Shown in pieces: positions 1 through 9,996 of a DNA stretch of 64,000 nt. Position numbers and translations under genes: made by a program. The stretch is from Asterella californica (taxonomy: Eukaryota; Streptophyta; Marchantiopsida; Marchantiales; Aytoniaceae), in contig JAYKYS010000001.1 in NCBI GenBank assembly GCA_036924285.1, positions 28,085,501 through 28,149,500 on the forward strand, given 5' to 3'. Position 1 is the stretch's first letter. The number at the start of each line of letters is the position of its first letter. Under the pieces are notes generated by a model. That model was not told the DNA's origin and made no database searches. It saw only the letters and a program-made list of their open reading frames with translations.

Positions 1-32
1 TAAGCACTTTCTTTCTCTCAGTAAAGGGAGAA

Positions 33-227
33 CTACAAGATAACTACACGAAAACGTTGGATGATCATGGGCACGACAAACGGGATATGTGATGACATGA
101 TCTCTCGGTAGTATTCCTCTCCGAAGTTTCTCACTACTAGGGCTTCGTACATGGCTTTGGGTCGACAGATGTGTCTTATCTCGCACTGGGTGTTAAAGTT
201 TACAAGAGGGAGCTGATTTAGATCCAT
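33..227 (-). CDS. LTR-encoded small ORF 2 (64 aa), D-family type
   Basis: A 64-codon frame beginning 6 nt after the stop of ORF1. It aligns without gaps to ORF2 of element D (34157..34360), with 31 of 64 identical residues by my count, including MDLN, RNFGEEY and PFV.P near the C-terminus. It also resembles ORF1 (FG motif, then M.S..P and a hydrophobic tail), so the pair looks like an old tandem duplication. No recognised domain. Translation would need reinitiation or leaky scanning after ORF1. Confidence 0.55.
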   Translation of the reverse strand: MDLNQLPLVNFNTQCEIRHICRPKAMYEALVVRNFGEEYYREIMSSHIPFVVPMIIQRFRVVIL

Positions 228-233
228 CCTTCG

Positions 234-449
234 TTAGATGAGGATAAAGACGGTGAGATCCCATTCTTGGCCGTAAGTGACAACAGGTAAGATCACAGGG
301 ACAGGCAAGAGCATGACTTGCGCGGTAAAGTTATGCCCGAAGGATCCTATCAGAAATTGTTGAAAGTGAACTCGTTCCATGTACATCAGTTTAATCTGGA
401 AAGGGTTTCGAAAAGGGAATCTGGGCGGTAAGTAGAGTCCTTCGTCCAT
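234..449 (-). CDS. LTR-encoded small ORF 1 (71 aa), D-family type
   Basis: A 71-codon frame with an ATG at 449..447. It has exactly the same length as ORF1 of element D (34370..34585) and aligns without gaps, with 38 of 71 identical residues by my count. Shared landmarks are MDxGL at the N-terminus, NPFxIKL near residues 15-21, an FG pair near residue 37, and a hydrophobic, proline-containing C-terminus (PVILP, VTYG, WDLTV). The TAA stop is followed after 6 nt by the ATG of ORF2. I do not recognise the family. Conservation of length and frame between diverged LTRs argues for a real protein; function unknown. Confidence 0.55.
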   Translation of the reverse strand: MDEGLYLPPRFPFRNPFQIKLMYMERVHFQQFLIGSFGHNFTAQVMLLPVPVILPVVTYGQEWDLTVFILI

Positions 450-1920
450 CTCTCACAACATGTGCACTCCAACTACAAAGGTATCTCGATCCATAAAACT
501 CTGATACAATCTCATAGGATCACCACGATCTCTCCACGAACAATCTCTTGGATTTCTCAAGGTTGAATGCCCCCACACAGGTCACTCCCCTTTGCTTAAA
601 AGTTTCGAACCCAAAACAAGGACAGGTGCAAGCTCCCTAACCGAGCAACCCAAGCCACACGGACCGATGAGGTGGCACACATGCACATCGCATGTTTGGT
701 GCTGTCATACTCATCCACGTGTAGGTCGACTGGGTGAAAGGCTCAAATGCATGCACCGTAACGTGTCTCAATACAAGAGACTAGGCTAGACAAGTAGTCG
801 ACTTTACATGTCAAGGATCGCACTTTGCCACGTTGAGTGCGAACCTGACAACCACATGATGTGGTTACAACGTAGGTCGCTAAAGTCTTATCTACGCCTA
901 GAATACGCCAAAGCAATACAAACGTCACACTGGATACTTTTCTGCCAGCTGCCGCTAACAAGACTCGGGATCTGGACTAGATACCGTTGCCGATACAACT
1001 CGACAGAAAAACAGCGAACTTTCACACATGATAGTTACAGATCTCCAGCTTAGTCTCCTCTCAAACTTGCCACGTAGGTAGGATACTATAATCCTTACTT
1101 ACAGGTCAAATTTCAGGAACATCTGACGGCTAGATCTTCTCTCACAATTAACACAAATCCACAGAAACTAACACGCACTTCCAATCTCAGATTCAGGACA
1201 GAAGCTTCTTCGCCTAAATGAACCGTCCACTTCCACTCAAACTTCCTGTGTTATCAATTCAGAAGGTAAACTCACTACTCAAGAAATTTGAGCCGATTTG
1301 ACCGTTCGGATCATCCTCCATAAATCTGCAAAGTTGCTGCTCCAGATTGAGAGCTTTCTGCACCCCGTCGCCTTCAAATCGCCATTGCGCTCAATCCGCA
1401 GAACATCCGGTGGTGAAATTTGCGGTCAGAGCTTCAGAAACTGACAGACTACAAGCTCATGAAATCTGGTCTCAATCTGACGGCTCAATCACTCAAACTC
1501 CTTAATCTTACAATCGGAAGAGAAAGCTATCTACTCTCATCACTCTATGAACTTCAAATCGTCATAACGTATGCCCTGGACCTCCAAATCGAGTGAAATT
1601 TGTGGTCAGATTGCTCCTCCCGTCAAGAGCTCTCCGCCCATGCCCTCTGATCTCCAAAATCCTTCGTCAAAGTGCCCCGAACCTCTTAGAGCACACACTT
1701 TGGTAGATGACAAGTTATCTTCACTTTTGGGTGGACCAATGGGAAGTTAAAGGACTCAACCTTGTCCTTTTCTGCCCCATGGAGACCCCCAGCAGATAAT
1801 AGAGCATTTTAAGCTCATAAGAGCAATGTTTTAGATCCCATTACACCACAACTTCTACAACTGTGCGCAAAACGCACTTATATGCGTAATTTACATACTA
1901 GTTGGTCCCACAACAGGACA
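450..1920. other. Unassigned non-coding DNA, probably LTR/leader debris
   Basis: No credible gene. The first part lies where the promoter-proximal LTR of the relic at 1..449 should be. From about 1137 to 1740 the sequence is rich in short pyrimidine-rich, leader-like phrases similar in style to the long LTR leader of element D, but I could not align it collinearly. The mosaic repeat starts abruptly at 1921. Confidence 0.4.
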
Positions 1921-1945
1921 ACGTTATCGTTCGTGTTTCTCGACC

Positions 1946-2068
1946 CTACGTGTTTTCCACAACCATATATCTCACATATATCGGATGCATCTTGCGTGTC
2001 CTATTATATAACATCGTGCACCCCTTAGCAATATGGCTCGCCTCGCCACAGTTGTAGCAAGTAAACTT
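1946..2068 (-). pseudogene. gag zinc-knuckle relic
   Basis: The minus strand reads KFTCYNCGEASHIAKGC, a CX2CX4HX4C nucleocapsid knuckle at 2059..2018, followed by an open stretch to a stop at 1946. An in-frame stop lies directly upstream. In copy 2 (around 52370..52400) a small deletion in the knuckle shifts the frame, and an additional upstream stretch rich in Gly and Asn is preserved. It is a remnant of a minus-strand gypsy-like gag whose primer site may be the one at 3489..3500. No complete gag remains. Confidence 0.6.
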
Positions 2069-2482
2069 CTAAACAAGATTGCCCCTTTGGTTTCAATCTT
2101 GTTTGCTATCGCTTTGCTGTTGGGACAGAAAAGTTCTTTTGATCCTTCTCATCCTCATTCCATTATTCCTTGAAGCCTTTATTCTTCTTGTGAACATTTT
2201 CCATGTCGCACGGTTTAAAAAGTTTATGTTGCTAGAGTTTATCGTCCTCAATCCACTCTGTCTGTTTCAAAAGTTCAACACTTGTCTTGGAACACGATGA
2301 TCGATTAACAAGGAAGTATGACTGCAGATTGAGCCTACATCTACACAAGAAAAAACATGAAAACTTCAGTGAAAATCATATGTTTTGACGATCAATGTCT
2401 ATCGTGCATCATTCGACGCTTATATGACACATTCTAGAGATAACCAAAATCTACAAACATCTTCAGAATTCGATAACATCTA

Positions 2483-2508
2483 GAGAAGTGATCTGTCGAT
2501 CACTTCTC
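2483..2508. repeat. 11-bp-stem hairpin, partly repeated near 2605..2632
   Basis: Arms GAGAAGTGATC and GATCACTTCTC flank a TGTC loop and are perfectly complementary. A similar imperfect hairpin follows about 120 bp downstream. Copy 2 keeps both with substitutions. No function is evident; the stretch 2300..2640 otherwise holds nothing I recognise. Confidence 0.5.
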
Positions 2509-2642
2509 CCATGAGCGTTAGAAGTGAAAATCCTGATGCATGTGCAAAACATGACAACAAGATACTAGAGAACATTAGCAAGATTTGCAACTTTCAGAAC
2601 TGAAAGAAGAAGTGGTCTCTAGATCACTTCTCAAAGAAACGA

Positions 2643-2873
2643 TGTCGTGTTGTGGTGCAGCTCTTGTGTGAAATCCTCATAAAACTTGGAATGTGTTTCT
2701 TTTCTATGTTTCTTGAACTTTCTCATGTAACTCGCCTGAGAACGTATTAGATGTCACGTTCACGATTATCTAAGATGTGAGATCGCACAATAAAGAGACG
2801 TGTCAGCTTAGTGCCGTGGACATGCACATGAGTGACTCTTGTTGTCAAATTTGAGTATAAGATAGAGGGTCGA
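2643..2873 (+). repeat. D-family LTR start fragment with TATA box
   Basis: Starts TGTCGTGTTGTG, the same terminal sequence as the element D LTR in sense orientation. It then aligns with D through the stretch containing GTCACGTTCAC, GTGAGATCGCAC and CTCTTGTTGTCAA, up to the TATAAG motif at 2856..2861. It stops where a B-family LTR begins at 2874. Copy 2 has the same piece at 53029..53241. This is the U3 part of an old D-family LTR in plus orientation. Confidence 0.65.
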
Positions 2874-3290
2874 TGTGATATCCACAGTTTGAAGATTTTG
2901 AGATTTTTCAAAAAATTTAAGTTGAACTTTGTGTATACATAATTGGATAAACTTTGTTACTTGAGTTTACCATCTGCTTAGTTGGAAGACGGACTTAAGA
3001 CAGATTTTGGGTAAAAGTAGAGTTCTTCCCATAAGTCAGAAGACGGGTGTCTTCTTGGAAGATGTCTTCATGAAGACAAAAGTCAGAAGATAATGTGCGA
3101 GTCTTCCATGAAAGTACTGTGACTATAGTTGCGGGTTATACCAACCTAGTAATAGCCAGTAGACATAGTAGGTGTTAGGTGGGTCTATGTGGCAGCCAAG
3201 GAAATACTGTGATTGTCGTTACGAGTTATACCAACCTAGTAACAGCCGTCAGACATAGTAGGTATTAGGTGAACTTATCCCTTGACTGTG
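2874..3290 (+). repeat. B-family LTR start fragment
   Basis: Begins TGTGATATCCACA, matching the element B LTR start TGTGGTGTCCACA. It follows B through the TTGAG/TTAAG-rich stretch, the GTCTTC/GAAGAC cluster and the GGTATTAGGT phrase. It abuts the D-family LTR piece exactly at 2874. The right limit is approximate because similarity fades. Copy 2 equivalent starts at 53242. Confidence 0.6.
3116..3271 (+). repeat. Two tandem units, 90-bp spacing
   Basis: The phrase GTTATACCAACCTAGTAA, then AGCC, then AGACATAGTAGGT occurs twice, starting near 3116 and 3206. The same pair is present in copy 2 (about 53486..53641). It lies inside the B-like LTR fragment; B itself keeps only a looser version of the phrase. 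Confidence 0.6.
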
Positions 3291-3488
3291 TCTCGGAGCT
3301 AGCTCGAGTTGATCTCATCCCGATGTCAGCCGCCACTCGTTTCTTGATCTTCCTTTTGAAACTCGGTCTTACGTCGGTCATTGCTCCAAATGTTCACTTA
3401 GAAACGTTGATCCGCTCCGTATCTCACGTCCCTCCTCAAGCGTCCAACCTTCAACCACTACCTCAAGTTCTCGCTCATCGAAGTGTCT

Positions 3489-3500
3489 GCTCTAATACCA
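3489..3500 (-). other. Candidate primer binding site (initiator-Met type)
   Basis: The minus strand reads TGGTATTAGAGC, one base from the usual plant initiator-Met PBS TGGTATCAGAGC. It would prime a minus-strand element whose gag relic lies further left. Copy 2 carries it at 53851..53862. Confidence 0.45.
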
Positions 3501-3503
3501 CTT

Positions 3504-3897
3504 TGGGCACACCTACTGCCTTGTTGTGCCAACGGAAGCTCTTACTCAATAGATCACGAAACTCACAACGCTAACATGCGAACCATAATCACATGTTATC
3601 ACTTATCTTAACTCTGTTTGGTTCGGACCGGAGCCAGACTGTCTCCTTAACTCTCAAGCTCAACTCTCCCTCGGTTCTGACCTACATCAGGCTAGGTCGG
3701 TCCCACAACATGACTTAGGGCAGCCTTCTCATAAAGTCCAAGGTCCTAAACAATGCCTCCAACACACCTAGCGGTCCAACCTCTCGTGATGTCCATCTGG
3801 ACCTAGGCTCCCGAACAGTGGTCTAACCCGCCATCTCGTTCCCTAGTCTTGTCCCGGCCCTTGGATCGTTCCTAAGTCCAGACGTCCAAGTCTCGAC
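3504..3897 (-). repeat. Candidate 5' LTR of the minus-strand relic
   Basis: This stretch lies directly outside the candidate PBS, ends abruptly at the start of the element A LTR, and has no coding capacity. Assignment rests on position only; the second LTR was not found. It is repeated at about 53866..54258. Confidence 0.3.
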
Positions 3898-4990
3898 TGT
3901 AACGACCTATGTTACACACAGGAAGTTTGTTTATTAGTAAAGTTTTTAGTTATAACTAAGTGTGGAGAATGTTTATTTGCAGCAAAAGTACTTTAAGGAT
4001 GTATAAAGTTAGTCATGACTAGCTAAAGTTAGTTATGGTTAAACTTGAGTAGAATTCAAATATTTCTTAAAGAGCGAGCGCTACTATCTTGTCATCTTGT
4101 CTAAAAGGTAGAAAGGAAGTGGAAAGTATCTCTTATCTTCTTTTTAACTTGATATTAGTGGTGGGATTAAAGTTGTGGACTTTGTGGGCATTAAAAACAA
4201 TAAGAGATTCCACATGTCTCTTTTTTAGTGAGTCCTAGTGTAGAGGAGGCGGAAATTCAAGATTCCTTGAGAATATTTCAGAATCCTTCTAGAAGTTGTT
4301 GACTTTGTAGGAATAAGCCCATGAGAAAAGATAAGAAGTCCATGTGATTAACGATTTTATCTTAAGTAATATCTTAGTTAAACCCGGTAAAAATAGTTAC
4401 GGTGGAGTTACCGGAGAGTACCAAAGTAAAAACCTATAATATATAAATAGAGGAGTAGAGAAAAGCTCCTCATCCTTGTTTTCCCATCATCATAATGACA
4501 ACTTGAGCAATATAGAGAGAGTGTGATATTTTAGCATGTGAGAACTTGAGAGACGTCGTTAGAACGGAGAATTTTAGTTGATGAGTTTAGGGGTGTGTGA
4601 ATGATTGAGCATAGCATTTTTTTCTTCGAGTTCATAGTGTGCTTCTATCAAAGTCATCAGAGGTGAACTCTGATTGAGAGATAGGCCCAACATGTTGTGG
4701 ATTCATCGATGACTATCGTGGAAGTTGAGAGATTGAGGAGTAGTTGATTGATAAGACCGTGGAGGGTTTACATTTTTCGTTCTATTATCGAGATCTCATT
4801 TGAAGGGATGTTTAGAGTTCAATTTTATGTCCGACAGAAATAGGTCATGAGAGAGCACATAGAGAGAACGTTGGGTGGAGAAAGAGCTAATGCGATGTTA
4901 GTCACATTATAACCTTTCATGTATCTCGTCGTGATGTATGACGCGTTAGAGGTCATTATTTACATCTTGTTCACTTAAAAAGGGTTTGAG
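3898..4990 (+). repeat. Element A 5' LTR with TATA box
   Basis: Starts TGTAACGACC and matches the truncated 3' LTR at 23627..23841 for about 200 bp, up to CTTGTCATCTTGT at 4100. A canonical TATATAAATAG lies at 4440..4450, with start of transcription expected near 4475. The right edge is approximate: a weak GTGGTAT-like PBS candidate lies near 5011, but the 3' LTR is cut short so the full length cannot be checked. Confidence 0.6.
4440..4450 (+). promoter_or_regulatory. TATA box of element A LTR
   Basis: TATATAAATAG in AT-rich context. The copy 2 counterpart at 54809..54819 is identical although neighbouring bases have changed. Confidence 0.6.
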
Positions 4991-5072
4991 GACAGTTGAA
5001 AGTGGATGCAACAAGAGTGGTATAGAAAGGAGGAGAAAGAAGTTACTAGAGGAGGAAACTTCGAGAGTTTAA

Positions 5073-5560
5073 GAATTTTGCACTCTGGAAAATTTATACA
5101 GTCATTGTCAGATTTTCTGTGATTTTTATTTTCCTGTGAAAATTTCAATATTTTAGGTTGGTTGATAAGCTATCTTGGACAACAGAAATCATGAGAAGTG
5201 GAGGTCTAGAGAAAGAGATATAAAGTTTCAAAGTTGAGGGGGTTATTCGCGAAAGTTTACAAAATTCTACTCTCTGGACAATTTGTACAGCCGTTGTCAG
5301 ATTTTCTGTGATTTTTTATTTCTCTATGAAAATTTCCAAGATTGTAGCTTGGTTGATAGGTTCTCAGAGGAAATAAAAATCATGATAAGATGAGGCTTGG
5401 AGAGAGAGATAGAATTTTTCAAAGTGGAGGGGTTGACAATCATGAGTGAAGTCAAAATATACAAATTTCAGTTCTCTGGAAAGTTGTACAGTCAGCAACG
5501 TTTCTTCTGATTAGGACGTTTTTGTTGAAACTTCATGAGTTAGTAGCTTGGAGGTGGAGC
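5073..5560 (+). repeat. Degenerate tandem repeats in element A leader
   Basis: Three imperfect units start near 5073, 5260 and 5461. Each contains CTCTGGA, a TACAG, TTTTCTGTGATTTTT in the first two, then a GGTTGATA or related phrase. This block of about 500 bp, with its surroundings, is missing from copy 2, where sequence jumps from the equivalent of about 4980 to 5668. Confidence 0.6.
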
Positions 5561-5699
5561 TAATGGAGGCCACAAAAATCTTAGAGAGATCTCTTACCGA
5601 CTAAGAGATATACGTTTTGGCATACAAGAAGTCACGAAGATATTTAATGGAGAATCTAGTTCGGGTGCCAAGGTGGAAGAAGAGACGTTTGGGAGTTTG

Positions 5700-8411
5700 A
5701 ATGGAAACGGAGAAGCGAAAGTTAAGTATAGATGAGTTGCGAACACGTATTTATAGCACTTGAGGTGCTCTCTTTGCTCTATATCAAGAAGCTTCTGAGA
5801 CCATTGACGTAAATGTGAAGAAGGTTGAGTTGAAAACATCATTCACTGTGGAGGCCACGGATGCTCCTGGTGAAATAGAGTTGGATACATACAAAAGTGA
5901 GTTTACGATATTTGCTACGATTAGTACAAATGATGGTCAAGGAAGAGATAGACAAGTTGAAGGATGCGAGTTTCATCTACGAGGTAGAGAACTCAGAATG
6001 GGTTTCACTCATTGTGATTGTCAAGAAGAAGAATGGTAAGCTGCGAGTGTGCATAGACTATAAAAAGTTGAATGCAATTACCAAGAAGGATTATTATCTT
6101 CTGCCATTTATAGATGAGATGTTGGAAGAAGTTACTGGTCATGAGTGATACAGCTTTGGTGATGGTTATAGTGGGTATAACCAGATCAAGATAGCACAAG
6201 AGTACCAACAGTTGACTATTTTCACTATTCCTTGGAGAACATTTGCATTTTGGATGATGTCATTCGGACTGTGTAATGCTCTAGTCACGTTTCAGAGGTT
6301 TGTGAACAAGGTGTTTGAATCATTCATAGGGAAGTTTGTCTGTGATTTTATTGACAATTTTTGTGTGTATGGAAGAAAGGAGGATCACTTTGATCATGTG
6401 ATCAAAGTTTTACAACGGTTGGAGCAAGCCAACGCTTCTCTAAATCCGGAGAAGTGCATCTTTGGTTACGAAGAAGATCTACTGTTGAGACACATCATTT
6501 CCAAGAATGGGATTGCGGTAGATCTTGAGAAGGTGAAGAAGATTGTGGATCTTTCAATCTGATCAACTTGACAAAGTTGAGATAATTTCTTGGCATGGTT
6601 GGATATTATCGTAGGTTTGTCTTTTCCTTCTCGAACAAAACAATAGCTTTGACTATGTACATGAAGAAGTGAATTGACTTTGACTTAATAGTGCATGATC
6701 AGAAGGCAAAGGAGGCATTTGAGGAGCTGAAAAAGACATTGGTGACAACTCCTTTACTTGCTAAACCTGAGTGGAGTAAAGTATTTACTATGTATACGGA
6801 TGCCTCCAATGTAGCAATCGGATGTACATTAAGTCAGTTAGATGGAGATGGGCATGATCATCTTATAGCTTATGCTAGTAGACAGATGATTCCAACGGAG
6901 AAGAATTACTCCGTGACTGAACGAGAAGGATTAGCTGTGATTTTTGGATCGAAGAAATTTTGACACTACTTGCTATGAGGAAAATTTTCCATAGTCACAT
7001 ATCACAAAGCTTTAAAGTATATCTTTAATAAGTCTAATGCCGAAGGTCGTATTGCTAGTCGGAAGATCCTTCTAACAGAATACGATTACGTGATCGAAGA
7101 TAGACCAGGAAAAAAATATGCAAATGTTGATCTCTTGTCGAGAGCTTATGATGATGAGGGAGAAGAATCGTTTGATGATTCATTTCCAACGAGCAAGTGA
7201 TGACCATCACAAGCATGGAAGAGGTACCTGACGAGTACAAGAAAATCTGGAGTTTCTTTGCAGATGGTTCTTTTTCAGAAGGTATGCGTATCCGAAAACG
7301 TAATGCGTTGACCAAGAGATGCAAACCTTACACCATGGTGGAGAGAATTTTGTTTCATCAAGGAGCATATGGATTACTAAGGAGAGCAGTTGGTCAGAGA
7401 AAAGCTTTCAAGCTAACGCACGAGTTTCACGACGGCACTGTTTGCAGAGGTCACTTTGCTGATAAGATAACAGCCTTCAAGATTTTGGATGCAGGTTATC
7501 ATTGGAGAGGTATTTTCAAGCAGTGTTTAAACTATTGCAAAACTTGTGACGTATGTCAAGCATTTGCTCTAAAGTCTACTAGAACACCTCCATTAAGATC
7601 AATTTCAATGGAGAAGTGGAGTATTGACTTTGTACGTCTTCTTAATAAGACACATCAATGCAATAGATATATTGTAGTCGTCATCGACTATTGTACCAAG
7701 TGGATAGAGGCTAGACCTTTGAGAGAGACTAATAAAACGGAAGTGGGTAGATTTATATGAGAGAGGATCATCACAAGATTTAGATGTCCGTTAGAGTTGA
7801 TGTCAGATAGAGGAGGAGAGTTTGTAAGGAACATGACTACTGCTATGCTGCAACAATTTTTTATCAAGTCATGAGTAACGACGTCATACAAACCAAATGC
7901 TAATGGGCTTGCGGAGAAGACCAATCTTACTCTTTGTATGATGCTTGTCAAAGATGTTGATGTTGAGACTGCAAAACATACTTGGGATAAGAGATTACAT
8001 GCCATCTTAAGGGAGTATCGAACCACAACAAAGACTTCTATTGCGTATTCTTCATTTTGATTTGTTTATGAAGTGGAGTCCAAGTCGCGATCCAATTCGA
8101 ATTGGATATTTTTCAAACTATTCAACGAAAGTTGAAGAGGTCGAGGAGAGAAGACGTAATCAGATCAAGAAGGGAGCAACTCATGGAGGTTGAAGAAATC
8201 CGAGTGATAGCAATGATCCGGATGGAACGAGCTCAAGCGTATCAAAAAAAGAATTACAACAAACGTTTGGGCAAGAGGGAGATAAAACTTTGTCGAGTAA
8301 GAGACTGGGTAATGTTGTATGATGCTATCAGATTCAAGAGGACTAGGAAGAAGTTTCTTCCTAGATATTTTGATCCTTTTGTTGTAAATAAGGTGTGGAG
8401 CAACTTCACGT
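5700..8411 (+). pseudogene. Element A pol (RT, RNase H, integrase), copy 1, broken
   Basis: A decayed Ty3/gypsy pol. RT motifs include VKKKNGKLRVCIDYKKLN near 6030..6080 and the catalytic box as DFIDNF near 6340..6360, where copy 2 has FMDD, so one catalytic Asp is lost. RNase H (YTDASNVAIG, near 6795) and an integrase with an H-H-C-C finger ending CKTCDVCQ and a core starting WSIDFV follow. Breaks include a TGA at 6146 (TGG in copy 2), a 1-bp deletion near 6558, and stops shared with copy 2 after MYMKK and before GK.SIVT. The integrase C-terminus is cut by element B at 8411 and resumes at 23502. No gag or protease precedes it. Confidence 0.85.
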
Positions 8412-8589
8412 TGTGGTGTCCACAATTTACAGGATTTACGAATTTTTGAAATTTTTGAAGTTAATCACATGTCTGTGTAAATGAAATAACCTTGTTGCTT
8501 AAGATTATATCTTGCTTAGAAGAAAGATGGTCTTAAGAACTTTTTGTAAAAGAAGTCGACTTCTTCCGAAGACGAAAAAAGGACATCTT

Positions 8590-8609
8590 TCGAGAAGACG
8601 TCTTCTCGA
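8590..8609. repeat. 20-bp perfect palindrome in a GAAGAC cluster
   Basis: TCGAGAAGAC followed by its exact reverse complement. The hexamer GAAGAC or its complement occurs seven times between about 8565 and 8655. The 3' LTR equivalent near 18320 has one mismatch. Confidence 0.7.
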
Positions 8610-8688
8610 CCAGGTCTTCGGAAGACGAAAGACGGAAGACGCATGTCTTCCGAAAGACAGCGACTGAGACAGCGACAGCGACAACGAC

Positions 8689-8696
8689 TATATAGG
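8689..8696 (+). promoter_or_regulatory. Possible TATA box of element B LTR
   Basis: TATATAGG about 280 bp into the LTR, a reasonable U3 position. In the 3' LTR it has become CTACATAGG, so the site is not conserved. Confidence 0.3.
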
Positions 8697-9996
8697 CCTA
8701 ACCGTGCACCATCCAGTCAAGGAGTAGGTGTACCTACCAAGTAGCATCAAGGTATTAGGTAGGACAAATAGGTCGAAGAACCCTTAACTGCGCAAGAAGA
8801 TACGAGAGAAGCGCATTAGCGCAAAAATCATTGATTGCTTCTCGCATCGAAGGCATTAGCGCAGAAGATCGATTAAGGAGGTGCCAAATTGAGAGAAGAG
8901 GGCCAGCAGAGTGAAATTGTGGACAGTAAGGATCGAATCGCAGCTAGAGAGAGAGCGAGGACGATTTTCTGAGAGTAGGAAGCACCATCGAGCTGAAGGA
9001 GTCTCCTGTAGATTCCCAAAAGCAGACATTGAAGGGCGATTGAAGAAGAATCGGAGACGGAGCATTGATCGATTGAGAAGCAGCAGGACGTGACACCAGA
9101 TTGACGATAGGAGTGGTTCTGTGGGGTTGCATTGGAGCTGAGGTGGAGTCGGAAGCGCGTAGAAGACTAAAGGTACTACGAGAAGCAGCCAGAAGACTGT
9201 TAGAGGTTCTTCCCACGTTCTCTTTCCTTCCCACCGCTTCTCACCTCTGGTTTAGTGTTCCCCGCGCTTCTCCGTTTGTTTGCAGGAAGCCCATCGATCG
9301 CTTTTCCCATCCCGAACTTTCCTTTTGTGAAATTGAGCGCGGAAGCGCTGCCCAATTTTCGACAGTCATCTTCTCGCTTCTTCCCGAGCTGTAATCGAGC
9401 TTCCCTGTCTCTCATTCTCCAATTCGATCCCGTAGAAAGAATGGTCGAGAGTCATGTCTTCTCGTCATGCAACAAGCTTCTTCTGAGTGTGTATGAGAGG
9501 TGAGAAGTCGGAAGAACAGAGTATGAATGTCTTGTGTCTGTTGTAAGATTAGATTGCGTGTCGGAAGTAGAAGACAGGTGAGACCAGTGAAGGGAAGCTT
9601 GGCCGCGAGAAGTCTTTCGAGAACGTCATTGAATCGGAAGCTATCCCGCGAGTCTTCTTGGAGGTCACTTTTACAGCAAGAACCCACGACCATCTTCTGA
9701 ATCTCGTACAATCTGCTTCTCTCATATTTTAATATCTTCTATTAGGAAGTAGGATGAAATGCAAGGTCTTGTTAGTAATCCATGCGATGTCTTGCTTAGT
9801 TAGGATTGTTTAGATATAGCTCGGAAGACGAGAGCTACTTAGGAAGCACTATTAGAATCCCGGAAGACGAAATAGCTGTCTTCTGGAAGACTAGATTCGT
9901 CTTCTGAGAGTGGAAGCTAGACTGTGAGGACTTGAGAAGGACTGAGCCTTCGGCTCACAGTAAGTGCGTGTGACTTAGTGTAACAGAGCTTGAAGT

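Larger units (their letters stand above)
1..449 (-). mobile_element. Partial LTR relic of the D family (element F)
   Basis: The minus strand carries two consecutive small ORFs that match, in order and spacing, the ORF pair inside the LTRs of the young element at 24330..34903. The segment runs off the left edge of the window, so the element is incomplete. The right limit is unclear; TGTCGAGTTG on the minus strand near position 1001 resembles a D-family LTR start, but no polypurine tract precedes it. Protein identity to D is only about half, so this is an older or different subfamily, not a recent copy. Confidence 0.6.
1921..8411 (+). repeat. Mosaic repeat copy 1, part 1 (matches 52263..58110)
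   Basis: From the first shared bases ACGTTATCGTTCG at 1921 and 52263 the two regions align through zinc-knuckle relic, LTR fragments, element A 5' LTR and pol. Copy 1 is interrupted at 8411 by element B and resumes at 23502. Flanks left of 1921 and 52263 are unrelated. Copy 2 lacks about 690 bp that copy 1 holds between about 4980 and 5668. Confidence 0.85.

Noticed and set aside
5010..5027. AGAGTGGTATAGAAAGG as element A primer site
   Set aside because: Only partly resembles TGGTATCAGAGC, and the LTR end cannot be verified because the 3' LTR is truncated.
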